NCBI GenBank assembly: GCA_016194825.1 | Contig: JACQAR010000074.1 | Coordinates: 1-6,080 of the forward strand | Source of the DNA: Chlamydiia bacterium | GTDB lineage: Bacteria > Chlamydiota > Chlamydiia > Chlamydiales > SM23-39 | Length of the DNA stretch: 6,080 bases | Direction of reading: 5' to 3' | Shown here: positions 1 through 5,105 of the stretch, one piece after another | Position numbering within the stretch: position 1 is the stretch's first letter | Layout of the letters: each line of letters opens with the position of its first letter | Notes under the pieces: generated by a model | The model's database searches: none | What the model saw: the letters and a program-made list of their open reading frames with translations, nothing else | Told to the model about the DNA's origin: nothing | Position numbers and translations under genes: made by a program

Positions 1-41
1 GCGCTTAAGGCTGTAAGAAGAATCCATTTTCTCAATTTCAT
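1..41 (-). CDS. Start of a probable exported protein (partial, runs off left edge)
   Basis: Reading the minus strand from 41, an ATG opens a frame with no stop up to the window edge. It gives MKLRKWILLTALS plus the first two bases of the next codon (GC, so Ala). The lysine/arginine-rich start followed by a run of hydrophobic residues is what the n- and h-regions of a Sec signal peptide look like, so an envelope or secreted protein is inferred. A textbook ribosome binding site, GGAGG (complement of 47-51), lies 5 bases before the ATG and is the main reason to believe the gene. It starts 30 bases after the stop of the 97-residue gene on the same strand, so the two are probably co-transcribed. 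Only 13 residues are visible, so the family cannot be named. Confidence 0.6.
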   Translation of the reverse strand, partial: MKLRKWILLTALS

Positions 42-46
42 TGGTA

Positions 47-51
47 CCTCC
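47..51 (-). promoter_or_regulatory. Strong Shine-Dalgarno site GGAGG
   Basis: The plus-strand CCTCC reads GGAGG on the minus strand, 5 bases before the ATG at 41. It is the best-matched ribosome binding site in the window and fixes the start of the partial exported-protein gene. Confidence 0.65.
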
Positions 52-71
52 AAAATTTCTTCAAAACTAAA

Positions 72-365
72 CTATTTTTTTTCGTTTGTAAATCCTAAAT
101 CTTCAATCAACTTGTCTGCGGCTCTTTGGATTTCTAGGGTCACTCGGTGCCAGGGGTCATAGGTGAATTGGAATTCGACTTGCTCGCAGAACATCAATAC
201 ATCTTGTTGAATCTCAGCCTCGAAAAAAAGCGCGCGCGTTTTTAAGTCATCGAGCAGATGTCGAGCCAATTCCCCTTGGTGCAGAGAGCGGACGACCTCC
301 GCGATGTCCTCAATCATTTCCAACCGAGAACGGACTGGCAATTCGCGAGAGGGGTGTTTGTTCAT
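72..365 (-). CDS. Hypothetical 97-residue protein, family not recognised
   Basis: The frame runs from ATG at 365 to a TAG at 74-72. It can be extended to a TTG at 377, but the ATG (MNKHPSRELPVRSR...) is preferred because a candidate TATAAT at 392-387 would start the transcript near 380, and TTG would then have almost no leader. The product is soluble, highly charged and probably mostly helical. It has one Cys, no signal peptide and no membrane segment. Helix-like stretches are RLEMIEDIAEVVRSLHQGEL, ARHLLDDLKTRALFFEAEIQ and TLEIQRAADKLIEDLGF, with an aromatic patch (FQFTYDPWHR) between the last two. I recognise no motif. It is divergently placed from the ATPase gene and lies 30 bases upstream of the exported-protein start on the same strand. 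It could be a small adaptor or regulator, but that is a guess. Sensible composition over about 100 codons and no competing plus-strand frame support it as real. Confidence 0.6.
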   Translation of the reverse strand: MNKHPSRELPVRSRLEMIEDIAEVVRSLHQGELARHLLDDLKTRALFFEAEIQQDVLMFCEQVEFQFTYDPWHRVTLEIQRAADKLIEDLGFTNEKK

Positions 366-386
366 GATAATATCCAATTAATTGTA

Positions 387-392
387 ATTATA
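387..392 (-). promoter_or_regulatory. Candidate -10 element TATAAT for the leftward genes
   Basis: The minus strand reads TATAAT, a perfect -10 hexamer, 21 bases before the ATG at 365. I see no matching -35 box at 16-18 bases upstream. The surrounding DNA is nearly all A and T, so chance matches are likely. If real, the leader would be about 15 bases. The hexamer overlaps the left arm of the palindrome centred at 402/403. Confidence 0.35.
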
Positions 393-415
393 CTTATTAA
401 TTAATTATTTAGTAT
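390..415. repeat. 26-bp imperfect palindrome between divergent genes
   Basis: The arms ATACT (390-394) and AGTAT (411-415) enclose TAATTAATTA. Pairing the 26 bases about the centre at 402/403 gives 11 of 13 complementary pairs. It sits between the divergent 97-residue gene and the ATPase gene. A shorter inverted pair, ACTTATT (392-398) and AATAAGT (417-423), partly overlaps it. A dimeric regulator site is a reasonable inference, but AT-rich DNA forms such palindromes easily. Confidence 0.4.
403..413 (+). repeat. Left copy of 11-bp direct repeat AATTATTTAGT flanking the ATPase gene
   Basis: The same 11 bases recur at 1670-1680, so the pair brackets the ATPase gene 1267 bases apart. Each copy also abuts ATTAATTAAT (396-405 overlapping on the left, 1682-1691 following on the right). 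Only two of the 11 bases differ from pure A/T rules (one G and its context), so chance is a serious alternative. Confidence 0.3.
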
Positions 416-432
416 AAATAAGTTATAAGCAT

Positions 433-460
433 TTAACAGCAAACATGTTGCGTATATAGT
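433..460 (+). promoter_or_regulatory. Candidate sigma70-type promoter for the ATPase gene
   Basis: TTAACA (433-438) is followed after 16 bases by TATAGT (455-460). Each hexamer has one mismatch to consensus. Transcription would start near 467. That would exclude a TTG start at 460 for the ATPase and fits a GTG start at 520. Confidence 0.4.
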
Positions 461-505
461 TGCTTTTAGATGAGGAATTTTTTATACTGAAACTGAAAAA
501 ACGAC

Positions 506-509
506 GGAG
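506..509 (+). promoter_or_regulatory. Shine-Dalgarno GGAG deciding the ATPase start
   Basis: GGAG lies 10 bases before the GTG at 520. The alternative TTG at 460 has no purine-rich site before it. Together with the position of the candidate promoter and where family similarity begins, this favours GTG. Confidence 0.45.
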
Positions 510-519
510 ATTTGAGATC

Positions 520-1686
520 GTGAATCAAAAAAACGCCTTAGTCCGCCGATTATTCATTCCGCCTAAGCAGAGTTTTTTTCTGTTTGGGCCGCGCGGCACT
601 GGGAAATCTACATGGATGAAAGCGCTATTTCCTGATGCATTGTATTTAAATCTCCTTTTGTCTGGAGTCCGAGAGAAATTTCGTGCTTATCCCGATGAAT
701 TGATCAAAGAGGTGGCGGCATTGCCGAAGCCGACTACAGTCATTTTGGATGAGATTCAGAAAGTGCCCGATTTGCTCGCTGTCGTCCATAGCTTGATTGA
801 AGAAAAGCAAGGGCTCCAATTTGTGCTCACTGGTTCTTCTGCTCGTAAACTCAGGCGGGGAGGGGCAGACCTATTAGGGGGAAGGGCCCTCATCAAGTAT
901 CTCGATCCTTTTATTGCCTCCGAATTGGGAGAGAAATTTGTTCTGGAAAAAGCATTGAAAATCGGGATGTTGCCTTTGGTATGGGAGACAGAAGAGCCGC
1001 AAGAGGTGTTAACTACCTACGTTAGCGCGTATATCGATGAGGAAGTGCAGGCAGAGGCGTTGGTGCGGAATATAGGACAATTTTCTCGGTTTTTACATGT
1101 AATGAGTTTTTCTCATGGACAAATCTTGAATGTGACCAATATTGCCAGGGAATGTTACGTAAAAAGACATACTGTAGACAACTTCCTCACCATCTTAGAA
1201 GATCTGTTATTGGCAGTGCGCTTGGAAGTGTTTACGCACCGAGCGCAGCGAGAATTGTCACAACATCCCAAATTCTATTTTTTTGATGCCGGAATATTTC
1301 GGGCCTTGAGAAGAATGGGGCCTGGCGATTCGGAAGACGAGCTGGATGGAGCAGCGCTAGAAGGACTTGTCTTTCAACACCTCAGGGCGTGGACCCATTA
1401 TGCAAAAGGGCGGCATCAGCTCTTTTTTTGGCGCACAAAAGCGGGGGTAGAGGTCGATTTTATTGTGCACGGAGAAAATGCTTTTTGGGCCATTGAGGTA
1501 AAAAACGGTCATTTTGTCTCTCCTGAAGATGTGCGAGGTCTTGCGCATTTTGTGGAAGATTACCCTGAAGCAAAACCCCTTTTACTCTACCGAGGTGCTT
1601 CTCGGATCGAATATAAGGGCATTCTGTGCGTGCCAGTAGAGCACTTTTTGCGCTCTCTTTCTGAAAATCAATTATTTAGTGATTAA
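520..1686 (+). CDS. AAA_14/DUF4143 ATPase with PD-(D/E)XK-like C-terminal region
   Basis: A 388-residue protein counted from GTG at 520. The frame is open back to a TTG at 460, which would add 20 residues (LLDEEFF...KLKKRRR) unlike the usual start of the family, '..RL..P....FFLFGPRGTGKST'. Visible motifs: Walker A GPRGTGKST (residues 23-31), Walker B VILDEIQK (74-81, D77/E78), a sensor-like VLTGSSARKL (102-111), GGRALIKYLDPF (120-131), and the DUF4143 segment FYFFDAGIFRAL (252-263). The C-terminus keeps the PD-(D/E)XK pattern: E281 in a helix, D313 in VEVDF, and E326-x-K328 in AIEVKNG. Both the ATPase and nuclease-like sites therefore look intact. This family is common and often multicopy in bacteria and archaea, and its role is poorly defined; a DNA-related function is an inference. 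It ends 67 bases before sufB, has its own likely promoter, and is probably not functionally tied to SUF. AT-rich flanks hint at acquisition. Confidence 0.85.
   Translation: MNQKNALVRRLFIPPKQSFFLFGPRGTGKSTWMKALFPDALYLNLLLSGVREKFRAYPDELIKEVAALPKPTTVILDEIQKVPDLLAVVHSLIEEKQGLQFVLTGSSARKLRRGGADLLGGRALIKYLDPFIASELGEKFVLEKALKIGMLPLVWETEEPQEVLTTYVSAYIDEEVQAEALVRNIGQFSRFLHVMSFSHGQILNVTNIARECYVKRHTVDNFLTILEDLLLAVRLEVFTHRAQRELSQHPKFYFFDAGIFRALRRMGPGDSEDELDGAALEGLVFQHLRAWTHYAKGRHQLFFWRTKAGVEVDFIVHGENAFWAIEVKNGHFVSPEDVRGLAHFVEDYPEAKPLLLYRGASRIEYKGILCVPVEHFLRSLSENQLFSD
1670..1680 (+). repeat. Right copy of 11-bp direct repeat AATTATTTAGT
   Basis: Identical to 403-413. This copy lies inside the last codons of the ATPase gene (encoding the C-terminal QLFS). 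That makes a simple insertion target duplication less likely, unless the element supplied its own stop region. Confidence 0.3.
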
Positions 1687-1693
1687 TTAATCA
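1680..1693. repeat. 14-bp perfect palindrome overlapping the ATPase stop codon, followed by six T
   Basis: TGATTAATTAATCA is its own reverse complement and is followed by TTTTTT at 1694-1699. As RNA it could form only a weak five-pair stem of mostly A-U pairs, so it is a poor intrinsic terminator. It lies 23 bases upstream of the -35 box of the suf promoter, where a regulator site could also sit. The role is unresolved. Confidence 0.35.
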
Positions 1694-1715
1694 TTTTTTA
1701 ATCGCAGGTTATTCT

Positions 1716-1744
1716 TTGACACGCAGAGGAGCATGCTGTAAAAT
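1716..1744 (+). promoter_or_regulatory. Near-consensus sigma70-type promoter of the suf operon
   Basis: TTGACA (1716-1721) is a perfect -35 box. A 17-base spacer is followed by TAAAAT (1739-1744), one mismatch from TATAAT. The first transcribed base would be near 1751-1752, two or three bases before the sufB ATG at 1754. This is the best promoter match in the window and the likely driver of sufBCDS. An AGGAG at 1727-1731 lies within the spacer and would not be transcribed from here. Confidence 0.6.
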
Positions 1745-1753
1745 TCTCTTCAT

Positions 1754-3193
1754 ATGACGGCGAATTCTGAAAATTTTTCTAGAACAGCCTACCCTTATGG
1801 GTTTGTGACTCCTATTGAATCGGAGGTCTTCCCCAAAGGCTTGAATGAAGAGGTAATCCGCGCCCTTTCGGCCAAAAAAGAGGAGCCTGAATTCCTCTTG
1901 CGCTTCCGCTTAAAGGCGTTCCAGAAGTGGCAAACAATGGAAGAGCCTCAGTGGGCTAACGTCCGCTTTACCCCGATCGACTATCAAGACATTTCCTATT
2001 ATGCTGCCCCAAAGTCGAAACCGAAGCTAGAGAGCCTCGATCAGGTCGATCCCGAAATCTTGAAAACGTTTGAGAAATTGGGGATACCGCTCGACGAGCA
2101 AAAGCGACTGGCCAATGTCGCAGTCGATGTGATTTTTGACTCCGTGTCTCTTGGGACTACATTTCGAGAAAAATTGGTGCAGGCAGGGGTGGTTCTCTGT
2201 TCTATTTCTGAGGCGGTGAAGAAGTATCCTGAGCTCGTAGAAGAGTATCTCGGTTCGGTAGTGCCTATTGGAGACAATTTCTTTGCAGCGCTCAATTCGG
2301 CTGTTTTTTCGGATGGTTCATTTGTCTACGTGCCAAAAGGGGTGCGCTGTCCGATGGAGCTGTCTACCTATTTTCGGATCAATGAACGAGAGACTGGGCA
2401 ATTTGAGCGGACGCTGATCATTGCAGAAGAGGGTTCCTATGTGAGCTACTTGGAGGGGTGTACCGCTCCGGCATTTGATACCAATCAGCTCCATGCGGCA
2501 GTAGTCGAATTAGTAGCCAAAGAGAGAGCCGAGATCAAGTATTCGACGGTGCAGAACTGGTATGCAGGAGATCCAATCACAGGCAAAGGAGGGATCTACA
2601 ACTTTGTCACGAAGCGGGGACTTTGCGCGGGCGATCATTCCAAGATCTCTTGGACGCAGGTGGAAGCGGGTGCGGCCATTACCTGGAAGTATCCGAGCTG
2701 TATTTTGAAAGGGGACCATTCGGTTGGGGAATTTTACTCTGTGGCCCTGACGAATGGGAAAATGCAGGCGGACACCGGCACGAAAATGATCCACATCGGC
2801 AAGCATACCCGGTCGACCATTGTCTCGAAGGGGATCTCTGCGGATGAGTCGCACAATAGCTATCGAGGCCTCGTTAAAATTGTAAAAAAAGCAGAAGATG
2901 CGCGCAATTATACACAATGCGACTCGATGTTGGTGGGGAATCGGTGCTCAGCCAACACGTTTCCCTATATTGAATCGGCGAATTGCCGCTCGCAAGTCGA
3001 GCATGAAGCCTCCGTCTCGAAACTCAATGAGGAGCAGCTCTTTTATTTGCAAAGCCGCGGCTTGAGTAAAGAAGAAGCCATCCAGATGATTGTGAACGGC
3101 TTTTGTAAGGAAGTCATTCAAGAATTGCCCTTAGAATTTGCCGTCGAGGCGCAAAAGCTCCTCTCATTAAAACTCGAACACTCGGTAGGATAA
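1754..3193 (+). CDS. sufB: SufB, Fe-S cluster assembly scaffold protein
   Basis: A 479-residue cytoplasmic scaffold subunit of the SufBC2D complex, on which Fe-S clusters are assembled from SufS-derived sulfur. The whole beta-helix core reads as SufB: PKGVRCPMELSTYFRIN (194-210), EGCTAP with C236, KYSTVQNWY (262-270), WKYPSCILKGD (311-321), GEFYSVALT (325-333), TQCDSM with C389, VEHEAS with H417/E418, and the C-terminal EFAVEAQKLLSLKLEHSVG. C389, H417 and E418 match E. coli C405, H433 and E434, which are important for assembly, and C236 matches the EGC cysteine (C254). E. coli SufB is 495 residues; the difference lies mostly near residues 82-95, where the E. coli cysteine cluster (CxxCxxxC) is missing. 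The start must be at or after 1754, because an in-frame TAA sits at 1739-1741. No Shine-Dalgarno site precedes it. The stop overlaps the sufC start (TAATG). Confidence 0.97.
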   Translation: MTANSENFSRTAYPYGFVTPIESEVFPKGLNEEVIRALSAKKEEPEFLLRFRLKAFQKWQTMEEPQWANVRFTPIDYQDISYYAAPKSKPKLESLDQVDPEILKTFEKLGIPLDEQKRLANVAVDVIFDSVSLGTTFREKLVQAGVVLCSISEAVKKYPELVEEYLGSVVPIGDNFFAALNSAVFSDGSFVYVPKGVRCPMELSTYFRINERETGQFERTLIIAEEGSYVSYLEGCTAPAFDTNQLHAAVVELVAKERAEIKYSTVQNWYAGDPITGKGGIYNFVTKRGLCAGDHSKISWTQVEAGAAITWKYPSCILKGDHSVGEFYSVALTNGKMQADTGTKMIHIGKHTRSTIVSKGISADESHNSYRGLVKIVKKAEDARNYTQCDSMLVGNRCSANTFPYIESANCRSQVEHEASVSKLNEEQLFYLQSRGLSKEEAIQMIVNGFCKEVIQELPLEFAVEAQKLLSLKLEHSVG

Positions 3194-3924
3194 TGTTATT
3201 AGAAATCAAAAATTTACATGCCTCCATAGAAGGCACCCCCATCTTGAAAGGGCTGAATCTGGAGATCCGCTCAGGAGAAATCCATGCAATCATGGGGCCC
3301 AATGGCGCAGGGAAATCGACCCTCGCAAAAATTTTGGCAGGACACAGCGCCTATGAGATGACTCAAGGACAAATTCTGTTTTTGGGCAAAGATCTCACGG
3401 AATTAGAGCCGGAAGAGCGCGCCCATTTGGGACTTTTCATGAGTTTCCAGTATCCTCCCGAAATTGCCGGTGTTTCTAATCAACTCTTTCTCCGCTCTGC
3501 GCTCAATGCGCAAAAAAAAGCGCAAGAAAAACCCCTGCTCACCGAAGAGGCATTTGAGACGCTCTTGGATGAGAAAATGGCGCTCATGGACATGAGCGCT
3601 ACATTCAAGGAGCGGGGGATCAATGAGGGATTTTCTGGAGGCGAGAAAAAACGGAATGAAATCTTGCAGATGGCTCTTTTTGAACCTCTCCTTTCTGTGC
3701 TGGATGAGACCGATTCCGGTCTCGATATCGATGCCATGCGGATCGTAGCTCAAGGAGTCAATGCCATGCGACACAAAGACAACAGCTTGGTGCTCATCAC
3801 CCACTACCAACGTCTACTCGATCTCATCCGTCCCGATTTCGTCCATGTGCTCGTGGATGGCGCGATTGTGAGAAGCGGGGGAGCTGATCTCGCCTTAGAA
3901 CTCGAAGAGAAAGGGTATCGCTAA
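3193..3924 (+). CDS. sufC: SufC, ABC-type ATPase of the SUF complex
   Basis: A 243-residue soluble ABC ATPase that binds the C-terminal parts of SufB and SufD. Its ATP-driven dimerisation opens the SufB-SufD interface for cluster building. It has no membrane partner and is not a transporter, despite the fold. Visible in order: Walker A GPNGAGKST (35-43, K41), Q-loop FQYPPE (Q86), signature FSGGEKKRNE (147-156, K153), Walker B SVLDETDSGLD (168-178, D171/E172), and H-loop ITHYQRLL (H204). K41, K153, E172 and H204 correspond to E. coli K40, K152, E171 and H203, a constant shift of one. The length is typical. ATG at 3193 shares its A with the sufB stop, so translation is probably coupled. AGGA at 3187-3190 is too close to be an ideal ribosome binding site. 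Confidence 0.97.
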   Translation: MLLEIKNLHASIEGTPILKGLNLEIRSGEIHAIMGPNGAGKSTLAKILAGHSAYEMTQGQILFLGKDLTELEPEERAHLGLFMSFQYPPEIAGVSNQLFLRSALNAQKKAQEKPLLTEEAFETLLDEKMALMDMSATFKERGINEGFSGGEKKRNEILQMALFEPLLSVLDETDSGLDIDAMRIVAQGVNAMRHKDNSLVLITHYQRLLDLIRPDFVHVLVDGAIVRSGGADLALELEEKGYR

Positions 3925-5105
3925 TGCTATCCGCAGATCGGCTCTTTGCCTGGAGACAAAAAGCGCAAGATCGCCTCAAAGAGATGGGCGGCATGCCGAC
4001 TCGGAAACACGAAGCCTTCCGCTACTTTCTTCCCGTTTTATATCCTGAGCCTGTTCTACAGCGTCCCGAACAACCGGTGTCTTTTTCCCTTTTTTCTGAA
4101 TGTCCCTATCGGGTTGTGTTCATCGATGGTTTTTATTCTCAAGAGCATTCTCTTCTTCCTAAAGAGATCCTCTGTTTGTCTATACCAGAAGCAATGCAGT
4201 CCTATGGCGTATTTTTGCAGCACCGGATGCAGAAGCTAGGGAAAGAAGAGATCGATCCCTTTGCTCTGTGGAACGGGGCATTTCAAGGCGAGGGGGTGTT
4301 GCTCTATGTTCACCCCGAATGCACAATCGATGAGAAAATACAGATCCACTGTTATAGCGTCTCCAATCAAATGGCGATGCCGCGCATCCACCTGTATGTC
4401 GGGCGCAATTCTCGGCTGGAGCTCATCCAGACATCGAACGAGACTGTCTATTGCAATGCCTATTTCGATGCGACACTGGATGAGAACAGTTTTTGCCGAT
4501 TTGTCCAAAGACAAGCAGGTTGCGAAAAGAGCCTTTTCTTCCAATCGGTTCGCGCCACGCTGAAAAAAGAGAGCCGTTTTGAATCGCTCGCCTTCATGCA
4601 AGGAGCCAAAGCGTCTCGCTCTTCCTACCGAGTCCAATTGGCAGAGGAAAAAAGCGAGGCGCTTTTACAAGGCCTTTCTCGTCTCGATGGCGAGAGGCAA
4701 AATCATGTGCATGTGCTGGTCGAACATGCAGCGATCGAAACCAGATCGCGCCAGCATTTCAAGGGAATTTTGTTTGACAAGGCCCTCTCGAGTTTTGAAG
4801 GGAAGATTTTAGTAAAAGCCATCGCGCAAAAGACCGAAGCGTATCAGCTCAATGCCAATCTTCCTCTAGGTGAGGAGACCCAAGTCTATTCCAAACCCAA
4901 TCTCGAAATCTTTGCCGATGATGTAAAAGCCTCTCATGGAGCCACCATTGCACAGATTGCCGAGGAAGATCTTTTTTATCTCCGCTCGAGAGGGCTGTCC
5001 AGGGAAGAAGCACACCGATTCTTGATCCGCGGCTTTTGTCGGGATCTGATTGATGCAGCCCCCTTTGCTGGCATTACCCAAGGTTTTGTTGATGAGCTGG
5101 CGTGA
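3924..5105 (+). CDS. sufD: SufD, Fe-S cluster assembly protein partner of SufB
   Basis: A 393-residue paralogue of SufB that pairs with it in SufBC2D and is linked to iron entry into the scaffold. Family hallmarks lie at the C-terminus: KPNLEIFADDVKASHGATIAQI (324-345) and FYLRSRGLSREEAHRFLIRGF (351-371), the segment that docks on SufC. H338 in KASHGAT matches E. coli H360, the catalytic SufD residue. The position of E. coli C358 is A336 here. The N-terminal helical part is divergent, with the typical RKHEAFRYF (28-35 region) that in many SufD proteins reads 'R..E.WRYT'. E. coli SufD is 423 residues, so this one is about 30 shorter, spread over the N-terminal half. ATG at 3924 overlaps the sufC stop in TAATG, with AAGGG (3911-3915) eight bases upstream as ribosome binding site. 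Its last 14 bases overlap sufS. Confidence 0.95.
   Translation: MLSADRLFAWRQKAQDRLKEMGGMPTRKHEAFRYFLPVLYPEPVLQRPEQPVSFSLFSECPYRVVFIDGFYSQEHSLLPKEILCLSIPEAMQSYGVFLQHRMQKLGKEEIDPFALWNGAFQGEGVLLYVHPECTIDEKIQIHCYSVSNQMAMPRIHLYVGRNSRLELIQTSNETVYCNAYFDATLDENSFCRFVQRQAGCEKSLFFQSVRATLKKESRFESLAFMQGAKASRSSYRVQLAEEKSEALLQGLSRLDGERQNHVHVLVEHAAIETRSRQHFKGILFDKALSSFEGKILVKAIAQKTEAYQLNANLPLGEETQVYSKPNLEIFADDVKASHGATIAQIAEEDLFYLRSRGLSREEAHRFLIRGFCRDLIDAAPFAGITQGFVDELA

Noticed and set aside
460..519. TTG at 460 as the ATPase start, adding 20 residues
   Set aside because: No ribosome binding site, it overlaps a candidate -10 box, and the added residues are unlike the family start. GTG at 520 has GGAG upstream.
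1733..1741. ATG-CTG-TAA mini-frame just after AGGAG, possibly a regulatory leader peptide
   Set aside because: AGGAG is only one base from this ATG, too close to work, and the frame has two codons. It also lies within the promoter spacer and -10 element.
2510..2917. 135-codon open frame on the minus strand
   Set aside because: It is fully inside sufB, whose conserved protein motifs explain the sequence. The reverse product has no recognisable features.
2960..2990. Apparent loss of the essential SufB cysteine (S408 in FPYIES opposite Cys in E. coli FPYVEC)
   Set aside because: The numbering shift of 16 places E. coli C405 at the TQCDSM cysteine (C389 here), which is present. The FPYVEC cysteine is not the catalytic one.
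3403..3810. 135-codon minus-strand frame, and another at 3480-3737
   Set aside because: Both are shadows of sufC, which carries all ABC motifs in the plus frame.
4236..4637. 133-codon minus-strand frame and several plus-strand alternates (3946-4239, 4261-4563, 4579-4812)
   Set aside because: These overlap the intact sufD frame; the products look like out-of-frame translation, with no motifs or ribosome binding sites.
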